DNA of 41,243 bases from Ktedonobacterales bacterium (lineage in GTDB: Bacteria > Chloroflexota > Ktedonobacteria > Ktedonobacterales > Ktedonobacteraceae). Below are positions 14,976-23,269 of the stretch, in pieces. The translations under genes and the position numbers were made by a program. Where the stretch lies: assembly GCA_027451525.1 (NCBI GenBank), contig DAIDJF010000053.1, forward strand, positions 1 to 41,243, in the 5' to 3' direction. The notes under the pieces were generated by a model. It saw only the letters and a list, made by a program, of their open reading frames with translations. It was not told the DNA's origin and ran no database searches. Position 1 is the stretch's first letter, and every line of letters starts with the position of its first letter.

Positions 14976-16508
14976 ATGACCACGACGAACATTCCTCGCG
15001 GAAAATATCACATATGGACAGTCGGCTGTCAGATGAATCAAGCCGACTCACAGCGTATCCAGACGATGCTGGATGAATTGGGCTGGGAAGAGACCAGCAT
15101 GGATCAGGCAAATCTCGTGGTCCTGAATACCTGTAGTGTCCGTCAGGCCCCAGAAGAGAAGGCGCATAATTTACTGGCAAAACTCAGGTATGAGAAGGCC
15201 GAGCGCGGCGATTTGCTTGTGACGTTGATGGGCTGTATGATCGGCAATCAGAAGACCATTGATGAGTTAAGCAAACGCTACCCACATATTGACTTGTTTA
15301 TGAAAGTGGAGCAGGCCGATATCCTGCCACATTTCCTCGAAGAGCGGTGGACACCTATCTCCGGTGCTGGCTGCCTGAATATCGATTTTATGCCTCCAAT
15401 GGACGAGCCGGATATGACAGTGCATGTGGCAGAGACGCAAGAGTCTGCTGTCGCCCAGGGTATTCCTGTTCCGACCTTTGCCACTTCAACCAGTCGCATT
15501 GGTAAGCGTACCGTGCTGCCAATGTCGATCACGCCCAAGCCAGGGGAGCGTATTGCGCATTATCCTACGAAGATAGAACCCGCTAAAGCCGAACCGACGG
15601 CGTGGCTACCCATTGTGCTTGGCTGTAATAAAGTTTGCACCTACTGCATTGTGCCTTATCGACGTGGGCGCGAACGCAGTCGCCCAATTGATGAATTGAT
15701 GATAGAGGCGCGCGCACTGGTGAATAAAGGCGCAAAAGAACTAACCCTGCTCGGCCAGACTGTCGAGGCCTATGGCCTGGACCTGCCAGATCAACCTGAT
15801 TTGGCTGATCTGATGACAAACCTGAGTGAGATAGATGGTCTCAAGCGCATTCGTTTTATGACCTCTTATCCCCGCCATATGACAGATAGTATGATTGAAC
15901 GGATGGCGCATTTGCCGAAGGTCTGTGAACATCTCAACATTCCTGTGCAGGCGGGCGATAATAATGTGCTAAAACGGATGAAACGTGGCTATACGTTGGA
16001 AGAGTATTGTGAGCGTATTGAGCGCGTGCGTGAATTATGGCCTGATATATCGCTTTCGACTGACGTGATTGTCGGTTTTTGTGGCGAAACAGAGGAAGAG
16101 TTTCAGCATACGCTCGACCTGTTAGAGCGCGTACGTTTTGATGTCGTACACGTTGCGGCCTATTCAGTGCGTCCTGGTACGGTTGCCTCACGTTGGGAAG
16201 ATGATGTGCCGCTGGTTGAGAAGAAGCGGCGTTTACATGCGGTAGAAGAGGTGCAAGCTCGTATTGCGCTTGAACTCAATCAAACTTATCTCGGTAACAC
16301 CGAGGAAGTCCTGGTTGAGGAGTCAAATACGACGCATGGACGGCGGCAGTGGAAGGGCCGAAATCGTGCGAATAAACTGGTGTTTTTCCCACAGCCGGAA
16401 GAGGGCGAGGCTTTGGGAAGCAGCATTATACAGCCAGGTGATCTGGTAAACGTGCGGATTGAGCGTGTCACCGCCTGGTCGTTACAGGGTTGCGCAGTTG
16501 CTGTATAA
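14976..16508 (+). CDS. miaB: tRNA-2-methylthio-N6-dimethylallyladenosine synthase-type methylthiotransferase
   Basis: A 510-aa radical-SAM enzyme that adds a methylthio group to i6A37 of tRNAs reading UNN codons. The N-terminal UPF0004 domain carries Cys18 (GCQMNQADS), Cys53 (NTCSVRQ) and Cys87 (GCM) for the auxiliary iron-sulfur cluster. The radical-SAM triad is Cys217, Cys221 and Cys224 (CNKVCTYC). A C-terminal TRAM domain follows (about 440-508). It is longer than most MiaB proteins (about 440-470) because of roughly 80 extra residues between the two N-terminal domains (about 125-205). The MNQADS signature favours MiaB over RimO or MtaB. The start is supported by GGAAGG. Confidence 0.88.
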   Translation: MTTTNIPRGKYHIWTVGCQMNQADSQRIQTMLDELGWEETSMDQANLVVLNTCSVRQAPEEKAHNLLAKLRYEKAERGDLLVTLMGCMIGNQKTIDELSKRYPHIDLFMKVEQADILPHFLEERWTPISGAGCLNIDFMPPMDEPDMTVHVAETQESAVAQGIPVPTFATSTSRIGKRTVLPMSITPKPGERIAHYPTKIEPAKAEPTAWLPIVLGCNKVCTYCIVPYRRGRERSRPIDELMIEARALVNKGAKELTLLGQTVEAYGLDLPDQPDLADLMTNLSEIDGLKRIRFMTSYPRHMTDSMIERMAHLPKVCEHLNIPVQAGDNNVLKRMKRGYTLEEYCERIERVRELWPDISLSTDVIVGFCGETEEEFQHTLDLLERVRFDVVHVAAYSVRPGTVASRWEDDVPLVEKKRRLHAVEEVQARIALELNQTYLGNTEEVLVEESNTTHGRRQWKGRNRANKLVFFPQPEEGEALGSSIIQPGDLVNVRIERVTAWSLQGCAVAV

Positions 16509-16509
16509 T
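16482..16509 (+). promoter_or_regulatory. Promoter of the TPR-PucR cluster inside the miaB end
   Basis: TTACAG (16482-16487), a 16-base spacer and TATAAT (16504-16509), which overlaps the miaB stop codon. It is about 50 bases upstream of the TPR gene. Confidence 0.5.
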
Positions 16510-16559
16510 GAGACACACTATACGTTAAGACATCCATGTGATGTTGGAGGAGGCGTTTT

Positions 16560-17378
16560 ATGTCGCAAGCCCTATCGGCTGAGGAAAAAATGCGTTTGAA
16601 GAAGCTGTGGACTGATCTGGCAATCAAACAAGCGCAAGAGGGTCTCTGGGCGGAAGCGGTGACGACGAACCGCAATATTCTCAACCTCTTTTCTCAAGAG
16701 CCGGATGCATATAACCGTTTGGGAAAAGCATTAAGTGAGTTGGGCCAATATTCGGAAGCGAGAGAAGCATACTCGCAAACGTTGAAATATAGTCCGAACA
16801 ATACTATTGCAAGGAAGAATGTGGATCGGCTGGCTCTGCTACAAGATGTGCCGATGGCAATGTCGGTGGGCGTTGATCGAATAGATCCACGTCGTTTCAT
16901 CGATGAGCCAGGGAAGACGGGTATGACAGATCTTCTCAATCTTGCGCCACCTTCTATCCTTGCAAAAGTGGGTGTGGGCGATAGTGTACAGTTGCATGTA
17001 ATTGGGCATACGTTGTTGGTGCGCAATGCAGCCGGCGAGGATATTGGGCAGGTTGAGCCGCGTCTAGCCAATCGCTTGATAAACTTCATGGAAGGTGGAA
17101 ACCGCTATGCGGCTGCCATTTTAGGCATGGAGAATGGACAGGTTCGTCTGATTATCCGCGAAGAGTATCAGCATCCGAATATGTTCGGCAAGGTGAGTTT
17201 TCCCGCGCAGCAAGGGGGTGGAGAGGTTATTCGTGCATATATTAAGGACAGTATGCTACGTTATGATCGAGATGAGGAAGAGGACATGGGAAATGAAGAT
17301 GAGTATTATGATGGTGGTGACGAAGCCGATGATATGACGGAAATCGACTTCGAAAGCAGTTCTGATGTCGAAGAATAG
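16560..17378 (+). CDS. TPR-repeat protein with acidic C-terminus
   Basis: 272 aa, soluble. Residues about 15-100 hold two to three tetratricopeptide repeats (EAVTTNRNILNLF, PDAYNRLGKALSELGQYSEA, REAYSQTLKYSPNN). A middle beta-rich domain (about 140-220: VGDSVQLHVIGHTLLVRN) resembles none I can name. The last 35 residues are almost all Asp/Glu/Gly/Ser. The start is fixed by GGAGGAGG. It heads a cluster with the 39-aa protein and the PucR regulator. Likely a scaffold for protein contacts; no enzyme motif. Confidence 0.7.
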   Translation: MSQALSAEEKMRLKKLWTDLAIKQAQEGLWAEAVTTNRNILNLFSQEPDAYNRLGKALSELGQYSEAREAYSQTLKYSPNNTIARKNVDRLALLQDVPMAMSVGVDRIDPRRFIDEPGKTGMTDLLNLAPPSILAKVGVGDSVQLHVIGHTLLVRNAAGEDIGQVEPRLANRLINFMEGGNRYAAAILGMENGQVRLIIREEYQHPNMFGKVSFPAQQGGGEVIRAYIKDSMLRYDRDEEEDMGNEDEYYDGGDEADDMTEIDFESSSDVEE

Positions 17379-17405
17379 TAATCTAGGAAAGGTGATTTAT
17401 TTATT

Positions 17406-17525
17406 ATGAACAAAGCAAAACGTGTTGCCTGGCAGAAACATCGTGTGAAAGCAAAGAAAGACAAAGAAAAGCAGCGTCAGGCACAAAAAACGGGTGGTTC
17501 TGTTGTAACGTCTGCAAGACGCTAG
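17406..17525 (+). CDS. Small highly basic protein, 39 aa
   Basis: An ATG open frame preceded by GGAAAGGTG. The product contains KRVAWQKHRVKAKKDKEKQR, with about 15 Lys/Arg in 39 residues, and ends in VVTSARR. It is helical, probably nucleic-acid binding, reminiscent in composition of small ribosome-associated proteins (bTHX or the COX24-like domain), though I cannot assign it. It lies 27 bases after the TPR gene and 23 before the PucR gene, in the same direction, so it is likely co-transcribed. Confidence 0.6.
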   Translation: MNKAKRVAWQKHRVKAKKDKEKQRQAQKTGGSVVTSARR

Positions 17526-17548
17526 CTGTTTCTCAGTGCATGTGAGCT

Positions 17549-19189
17549 ATGAGCAGTTTTACATCATCATCATCGGCGTCTGTCCGTAACATTTTAGCAC
17601 TGCTCGCCTCACGGGATGCACAACTAGTAGCTGGGGCAGATGGGCTAGAGCGGCGGGTGACGTGGGCGTGTCGTATGCGTGTGCGTCTACCCGCTTTCGA
17701 GAGCGTTCAGGGTGGGGAACTTGCCCTGCTCACGCTCTCCCAACTGCGTCGGCTGGATGAAACGCTACCACACTTGCTGAAAAGTCTGCATCAAGCAGGC
17801 ATCGCAGGTATTGCTGTAGCGGCTCACTCTGTTGAGGCATTAGGCGATGAGGCCGTTGCCCTGTCTAATCAACTCCGTGTACCTCTTGTTCTTTTACCGT
17901 CAGCATCGTCGCTAGAAGAGATTGAACGAGAGGTTATTACGTTTGTTGTTAATTTTCGTGGTGAAATCGAGCGCAAGGCGACCGAGATTGTACATCAATT
18001 GATGCAATTGAGCGTACGTGGAGAGGGTATTAAGGGTATTTGCGAATACCTGGCAACGAGCCGTGGAAAATGGGTCGTTGTACAGGATGCGTTTTTTCAT
18101 GTCCATTCGCAGGCCGCTCCTTCTGAACGCGATCCATTCTCTTTCCCCGTCCCACTGGCTGACGAGTGGCTCCATCAGCATGGGCTAACTCGTGTCGTGG
18201 AACCGATCTCTATTCGCCATGAGGTGGTGGGCTATCTCTCCCTTATCGGCCACAAAGATGATTTCGATTATTTAGAACGCATTATTCTCAGTCAAGTCAC
18301 CCCTATTGTCGCTTTGGAATTCGCACGTGAGCGCGAACGGAGCGAGGTGGAAAGCCGCTACCAGGTGGAGGCGTTGACGGATGTATTGCAGGGCAATTAT
18401 CAAAGCCCTGATGAGATGATTGCACGCGCGCGCATCCTCGGCTATGATCTCTCCTCTCCCCAAGTCGTGGTGATGTATGAAGTGAGTCTCTCCGACACGG
18501 AGTATGTTGCCAGTAATGTATTCAACCTGTGGAGCAAACGGGTGCGTGATGAGTTACTGCGCGCGTGGCCTGCGTGTTGGATCCTTACTGAAGCTCGCCG
18601 TGTGACTGCTCTGCTCCCTCTTGGTGAGATGGAGGCAATTGAGAGAAATGACTCAGAATACGAGGCCCTGATCTTCTCGCGTCTTGAGCGTGTTCAGTCG
18701 CGTCTTCACCAGAATCGTAGCGGCAGCAATCTTGGCTCTACCTACACGGCTGGTATTGGGCGCGTCGCTTACACGTTACAGGGCGTACCACAATCACAGC
18801 GCGAGGCGTTACAGGCTCTTGAGATTGGGCGACGCATTTTCGGTGAGGGGAAATTGAACTCTTTCGCGCGCCTGGGTATCTATCGACTTTTATTTCATCT
18901 GGATGGGCAGCGTGAATTGAGCGACTTCTATGACGAAATTCTTGGCCCTTTGCTCAAACACGATGCGCGCAATGATGGCACGCTGATCGAGACACTGGAA
19001 GGCTTCTTTCGCTGTAATGGCAACTTGAGTGAGACTGCACGCACGATGCACTTGCATCGCAACTCGTTACTCTATCGCCTGGGACGCATCGAAGAGTTAC
19101 TCGGCCATTCTCTCGAAGACCCCGAATTGCGTCTCTCATTGCAAGTGGCCCTTAAAATTCGCCATTTACAAAAACGCGAACGGGATTGA
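17549..19189 (+). CDS. PucR/CdaR-family transcriptional regulator
   Basis: 546 aa. The N-terminal PucR domain (about 10-125: RNILALLASRDAQLVAGADG) is followed by a GAF-like middle region and a GGDEF-like CdaR segment. The C-terminal helix-turn-helix is TLEGFFRCNGNLSETARTMH and HLHRNSLLYRLGRIEELLG, the PucR family signature. Such proteins activate purine, amino-acid or sugar-acid catabolism genes. No catabolic operon is adjacent, so the target is unknown. ATG 17549 gives the complete PucR domain; its ribosome site is weak, suggesting coupling to the upstream small gene. Confidence 0.85.
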   Translation: MSSFTSSSSASVRNILALLASRDAQLVAGADGLERRVTWACRMRVRLPAFESVQGGELALLTLSQLRRLDETLPHLLKSLHQAGIAGIAVAAHSVEALGDEAVALSNQLRVPLVLLPSASSLEEIEREVITFVVNFRGEIERKATEIVHQLMQLSVRGEGIKGICEYLATSRGKWVVVQDAFFHVHSQAAPSERDPFSFPVPLADEWLHQHGLTRVVEPISIRHEVVGYLSLIGHKDDFDYLERIILSQVTPIVALEFARERERSEVESRYQVEALTDVLQGNYQSPDEMIARARILGYDLSSPQVVVMYEVSLSDTEYVASNVFNLWSKRVRDELLRAWPACWILTEARRVTALLPLGEMEAIERNDSEYEALIFSRLERVQSRLHQNRSGSNLGSTYTAGIGRVAYTLQGVPQSQREALQALEIGRRIFGEGKLNSFARLGIYRLLFHLDGQRELSDFYDEILGPLLKHDARNDGTLIETLEGFFRCNGNLSETARTMHLHRNSLLYRLGRIEELLGHSLEDPELRLSLQVALKIRHLQKRERD

Positions 19190-19208
19190 TCTCTGTCTCA
19201 CCTCTGGC

Positions 19209-20288
19209 CTAACGCGCTGTAATAACCTTACTCCCTGTCGCTTTCAAGAGTCGGTCGCGGATGGCGAGACCAATGCCCTGTTCCGCAAACGTGCGGCAGA
19301 GTATGATCTGTACCCCGGCCTCTTCTAATGTACGCAAACCTGCAAATAGGTGAGCCGCAACCTGCTCTGGCTGGCTTAAACTGCCCAATGTGTAGAGATC
19401 AGCTCCACTTTCCGCGAATATGTCCATATCTTCGTCTGCCAACAAGATGCCAACGCGCTGCCCCTGTGCCTGATGCTGCTGCAGTGTTGCCAGCATCGCC
19501 GCGTGTATGTGTGGCGTGGAACCTTCAAAAAGATACGCGGGTATTGTCGGCGCATAGTGAATTAACATCTGACCGGGCGATTTCCGCGCCTCGTCTGTTT
19601 CTAGTTCGGCCTGCGAGGATGAATGGGGCTTACGATACTGTACAAGCGGCAAAATACTCTGGAGCATCTCCAGACTCACCCCACCGGGACGTAACAGGGT
19701 AGGTGTTTCGCCGGTTAAGTCAAGGACGGTAGACTCAACGCCAATTTCGCATGGGCCGGCATCGAGGATCAGTGGTACGCGCCCGTGCAGGTCCGCGAAG
19801 GCATGTTGTGCGGTAGTAGGACTGACATGCATGAAACGGTTTGCGCTAGGGGCAGCAATCGGTGTAGCGGCAGCGCGAATAAGCGCGAGGGCAACAGGAT
19901 GGCGTGGCATACGTACCGCTACAGTTGGCATACCTGCCGTGACAATAGCTGGTACCCGCTTGTGCGCGGGCAAAACGAGCGTCAGTGGACCGGGCCAGAA
20001 CGCTTTTGCAAGCTGGTGCGCCTCATCTGGGATATGCGTAACAAGTGTTTCCAATGTCTGATATTCTGCGATATGCACGATAAGTGGATCGCTATAGGGG
20101 CGACCTTTGGCGACAAAAATATTCTGTACTGCCTGCGGCTGTAAGGCATCTGCTCCCAGTCCGTAGACCGTCTCGGTTGGAAAAATAACTAAGTTTCCCG
20201 CACGCAGGAGCGCAGCTGCACGTTCAATGCGTGCTGGCTCTGGTCGTAGCGGATGAACAGGTAATATCGTGGTCTGCACAGATTGCAT
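19209..20288 (-). CDS. L-threonylcarbamoyladenylate synthase (Sua5/YwlC type)
   Basis: 359 aa. The YrdC domain (about 18-205) carries PTETVYGLGADA, the Lys61-Gly62-Arg63 motif in KGRPYSDPL and SANRF, the residues that bind ATP, threonine and bicarbonate. A C-terminal Sua5 domain (about 240-355: VGILLADEDMD, LFAGLRTLEEAGVQII) makes it the long Sua5/YwlC form. It makes threonylcarbamoyl-AMP, the first step of t6A37 synthesis in tRNAs decoding ANN codons. ATG 20288 follows AAAGGAAG. It is convergent with the PucR gene; the two stops are 19 bases apart. Confidence 0.92.
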   Translation of the reverse strand: MQSVQTTILPVHPLRPEPARIERAAALLRAGNLVIFPTETVYGLGADALQPQAVQNIFVAKGRPYSDPLIVHIAEYQTLETLVTHIPDEAHQLAKAFWPGPLTLVLPAHKRVPAIVTAGMPTVAVRMPRHPVALALIRAAATPIAAPSANRFMHVSPTTAQHAFADLHGRVPLILDAGPCEIGVESTVLDLTGETPTLLRPGGVSLEMLQSILPLVQYRKPHSSSQAELETDEARKSPGQMLIHYAPTIPAYLFEGSTPHIHAAMLATLQQHQAQGQRVGILLADEDMDIFAESGADLYTLGSLSQPEQVAAHLFAGLRTLEEAGVQIILCRTFAEQGIGLAIRDRLLKATGSKVITAR

Positions 20289-20436
20289 GAAACGAAAACT
20301 TCCTTTATATATTTTTGTCTATCGCGGCTTCGTCTACATGCAAAAGTATAACATACAGCGAGAAGGCGGTCTCCTATTTTGGCTCATTTGGGAGCTGAAA
20401 TGGGGGACCGCCGAAGATGAAGGAGCTATAGACAAA

Positions 20437-21291
20437 CTAATGAAAAATGCGCATGAGGTATAACACGTTATTGACATATCTCCAGTTAAAGATGCCGCGA
20501 TGCGTGACTGCCCATCCTCCTTCGTTGTAAGCACTGATGATATCCACCAGATTGCCGTGAAAGCCGGCCCATAGCCAACTCAGGTAGGTCGCGCCAAGAT
20601 TGAGATTATCCCAGAGCTTATAGGGGTCGCGTCGTATGCCTGTTCCAGTGTTAATGCCCATCGCGGTGTAGGGCATAAGTTGCATTACGCCAATACCACC
20701 ATCACGCGCAATGACATGTTGGGTCCAGCCACTTTCTTGCCATGCGATAGCCAGCAAAAGGTTGGCGGGTAGCCTGTAACGTGTTGCAACCTGATGTATC
20801 ATCGCGACCACCTGACTCTGTGTGGACCACTGAAGTGCGTTATAAGCATACCAGCGTACAATGCCGCTGGGGAGTACACCACTACTGGTCAGTGTTCCTC
20901 CTGATGAGCCTGAGCCACTGGAACTACCAACATGGTAAGGGATGCATAAACGTTGCCCGGTAAAGATTAGGTTGACGTTTGCGATGGCGTTAACTTGTGC
21001 CAGTACCGAGATCGTCGTATGATTACTCCAGGCGATCCCACTGAGTGTATCACCTGCGTGAACGGTGTACCATGAACAGGCATTGCCGTTCCCCGGATTG
21101 GCGGCGTTCGCGGACGGTTGCTGTGAAACAATAACAGAGGCCGTCAGTAGAATGAGCGTACTAGCTATCAAGATAATATGTTGATAGACTACGCGCGTTT
21201 GTCGTGAGCGGCGCGACTCTTTTGTGTGTTCAGGAAAGGGAAATCCCTGTCCTTGTATATCTTTTGTTCTCTCTAGTGTAATGTCTGCCAT
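20437..21291 (-). CDS. LysM-domain lytic transglycosylase (SLT family)
   Basis: 284 aa, exported or membrane-anchored. A long basic N-terminus precedes a hydrophobic segment (about 38-58: IILIASTLILLTASVIV) and a possible cleavage at ANAANPG. One LysM domain (about 75-120: YTVHAGDTLSGIAW...NLIFTGQRLCIP) binds peptidoglycan glycan. The C-terminal SLT domain has AIAWQESGW with the catalytic Glu, GVMQLMPYTAMGI, LWDNLNLGATYLSWL and ISAYNEGG. It cleaves peptidoglycan with anhydro-muropeptide formation. GAAAGGAAGG fixes the start. It is divergent from the DtxR-type gene. Confidence 0.9.
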   Translation of the reverse strand: MADITLERTKDIQGQGFPFPEHTKESRRSRQTRVVYQHIILIASTLILLTASVIVSQQPSANAANPGNGNACSWYTVHAGDTLSGIAWSNHTTISVLAQVNAIANVNLIFTGQRLCIPYHVGSSSGSGSSGGTLTSSGVLPSGIVRWYAYNALQWSTQSQVVAMIHQVATRYRLPANLLLAIAWQESGWTQHVIARDGGIGVMQLMPYTAMGINTGTGIRRDPYKLWDNLNLGATYLSWLWAGFHGNLVDIISAYNEGGWAVTHRGIFNWRYVNNVLYLMRIFH

Positions 21292-21468
21292 CTATCCTTC
21301 CTTTCATCTTTACTATAGAGGTAGAGAAAATAGAAAAGTATTGATCGAGTGTTTCCCTCACTCTCCCTGTCTTATCGTGTATATTGTTATTTTTATTGAA
21401 TAGAGTAATATCTATCTAATGTGAAAAATGGCGTCAAGGAGAACGCAGAAAACAGAGAACACGCACAC

Positions 21469-21498
21469 TTGACGACTTTTCAAGACACGTGCTAGAGT
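21469..21498 (+). promoter_or_regulatory. Possible promoter of the DtxR/MntR-type gene
   Basis: TTGACG (21469-21474), an 18-base spacer and TAGAGT (21493-21498), 39 bases before the start codon. A short inverted repeat ATAGA-N6-TCTAT at 21400-21415 lies further upstream and may be an operator for either divergent gene. Confidence 0.4.
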
Positions 21499-21536
21499 AC
21501 AGAAAGCCGAAGAGAGAAAGAGACGGGATATAAAAC

Positions 21537-22247
21537 ATGAAAACAAGCGATACCCCAAGCGCAATAACAGAGGAATATTTAGAAACAATTTATAATATGG
21601 CGATGGAGGGTGAGGTCGTGATTGGAGCACGCCTCGCTCAAAAATTTCGTGTTGCCCCACCCACGGTAACCGAGATGCTTAAGCGACTGGTGCGTGATGG
21701 CTATATTGAAATGGATACAAAGCGGCAGGTGCGCCTGACCGAGACTGGGAACACGGTCGCTGAAACCGTATTACGTCGTCATCGTTTGACAGAGCGGTTT
21801 CTTGTGGATGTGGTAAAGATGCAGTGGCATCAGGTTCATGAAGAGGCTGAACGGCTTGAGCATAATATGTCTGAAACATTAGAAGCCGGTATGCTGGCGC
21901 GGTTGCACAATCCCACGACGTGTCCGCATGGTAATCCTATTCCCGGGCTGGTTCCCAATGCGCGCAGTTACTTGCAGGACCAGGGAGCGGTGCGACTCTC
22001 AACCGTCGTAGCAGGTGAGCGCGTGGTTATTCTGTGTATTTCTGAGGTGGTTGAGGATGAAGAGGCTCTCATTCTCTACATGCATGAAAAAGGCTTGACG
22101 CCGGAGACACATCTATTAGTCTTATCTGCATTACCCGAACAGGTCGTAGTAGATGGAGAGGATTTCCGCTTACACGTTGCTGAGCGTGAAGTGTTGATTA
22201 GTAAAGCCGCTGCCGCGAAAATCTGGGTTGTGCGCGAACACAACTGA
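21537..22247 (+). CDS. DtxR-family metalloregulator with MntR-like metal ligands
   Basis: 236 aa. Winged helix-turn-helix (about 10-70: YLETIYNMAMEG, PPTVTEMLKRLVRDGYI), dimerisation and metal domain (about 72-145: LRRHRLTERFLVDVV, HEEAERLEHNMSE, CPHGNPIPG) and a C-terminal SH3/FeoA-like domain (about 155-235). Aligned to DtxR, the first-site ligands Met10 and Cys102 are Glu13 and Glu105, while Glu108 and His109 are kept. This acidic set is the one used by manganese-type MntR. It probably represses the adjacent FTR1 permease gene when metal is plentiful. The three-domain length is like IdeR/DtxR, not the two-domain B. subtilis MntR. Confidence 0.88.
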   Translation: MKTSDTPSAITEEYLETIYNMAMEGEVVIGARLAQKFRVAPPTVTEMLKRLVRDGYIEMDTKRQVRLTETGNTVAETVLRRHRLTERFLVDVVKMQWHQVHEEAERLEHNMSETLEAGMLARLHNPTTCPHGNPIPGLVPNARSYLQDQGAVRLSTVVAGERVVILCISEVVEDEEALILYMHEKGLTPETHLLVLSALPEQVVVDGEDFRLHVAEREVLISKAAAAKIWVVREHN

Positions 22248-22278
22248 ACCGCGAACGATGATTTTGGGCTATCTCCCC

Positions 22279-22308
22279 TTGACAGCCACTATTAGGGCGT
22301 GCTAATAT
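22279..22308 (+). promoter_or_regulatory. Promoter of the FTR1 gene with a candidate metal box
   Basis: TTGACA (22279-22284), an 18-base spacer and TAATAT (22303-22308). The inverted repeat ATTAG-GGCGTG-CTAAT (22291-22306) covers the spacer end and the -10 box. Its TTAGG...CTAA shape recalls DtxR/IdeR boxes, and a bound repressor would block polymerase. Binding by the neighbouring regulator is inferred. Confidence 0.65.
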
Positions 22309-22373
22309 CTGACTGGTGAACTAGGAATTAAAAATATGCGATTACCAGAAAAGATATATGGGAGTTATTGGTC

Positions 22374-23213
22374 ATGATTGCGGCATTTGTTCTCTTCTTG
22401 CGAGAAGGTTTTGAGGCCAGCCTGATTGTCAGTCTGTTATTCGCGGCATTACGCCAATTGGGGATGACTCATCAGGCACGTGCGGTATGGATTGGCATGG
22501 CTCTGGCTATCCTTGTTTCGCTGGTTGGGGGCGCGGCCCTCTATGTCACAATCCAGCAGTATAACGGCTCAACATTCCAAACCGTCTTTGAGACAATTAC
22601 CTATCTGATTGCCGTCGTCCTTCTCACGACAATGACGTTTTGGATGCAGAAGCATAGCCGTTCAATGAAGAAAGAACTGGTGGCAAAAGCCAGTGCCGCG
22701 AGTTCTGGACTGGCTTTGGGTCTGCTCGCCTTTACAACAGTCGGGCGAGAGGGCCTGGAAACGGCAATTTTCATGCTAGCTTTCGCTTTTCAAACCAACG
22801 CCCTTTTGCTGCTGTCTGGTGCATTTCTTGGCTTGCTAGCATCGTTGCTCCTGTGTCTCTTGATCTATCGCCTGGGGTATAAGCTTGACTTTCGTGTCTT
22901 TTTCCGCGTAATGGGCATCGTGCTGCTTTTCTTCGCGGCTGGTTTGTTGGGCAATGCCATACAAAACATGCAAGCGTTAGGTTGGCTCACCTTTGGTGTT
23001 GTGCCACTATGGAATACTGGCCGCCTTCTCAGCGAAAATAGCACGCTAGGCGATATTCTACACACTTTCCTTGGTTACGCTGAGTCACCAACTGTGCTAC
23101 AGGTTACTCTCTATGTTTTGTATCTTGCGATTGCTGGCACGTTTTTCGCGCGGATGACACGCAAACCATCGGTTACCAATGCTCCCGTAAAGTCTTCTGC
23201 CGCACGTGCGTAA
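22374..23213 (+). CDS. FTR1/EfeU-family iron permease
   Basis: 279 aa, seven membrane segments. The two iron-binding R-E-x-x-E motifs are present: REGFE at residues 10-14 in TM1 and REGLE at 125-129 in TM4, the defining pair of the Ftr1/EfeU family that moves ferric iron inward. ATG 22374 follows GGAG by nine bases; a TTG six bases upstream is too close to it. EfeO and EfeB partners are not adjacent, so it may work alone or with distant periplasmic partners. Its promoter carries an inverted repeat expected to be controlled by the upstream metalloregulator. Confidence 0.92.
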   Translation: MIAAFVLFLREGFEASLIVSLLFAALRQLGMTHQARAVWIGMALAILVSLVGGAALYVTIQQYNGSTFQTVFETITYLIAVVLLTTMTFWMQKHSRSMKKELVAKASAASSGLALGLLAFTTVGREGLETAIFMLAFAFQTNALLLLSGAFLGLLASLLLCLLIYRLGYKLDFRVFFRVMGIVLLFFAAGLLGNAIQNMQALGWLTFGVVPLWNTGRLLSENSTLGDILHTFLGYAESPTVLQVTLYVLYLAIAGTFFARMTRKPSVTNAPVKSSAARA

Positions 23214-23231
23214 TACCCTGAATATATGAGA

Positions 23232-23269
23232 AGCTAGAGCCTCAAGAGAGAGCAGGCTCTAGCTTTTTT
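23232..23269. terminator. Bidirectional rho-independent terminator
   Basis: AGCTAGAGCC (23232-23241) pairs with GGCTCTAGCT (23255-23264), 10 bp with a 13-base loop, followed by a T run on the plus strand. It serves FTR1 and, weakly, the convergent WD40 gene. Confidence 0.85.
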
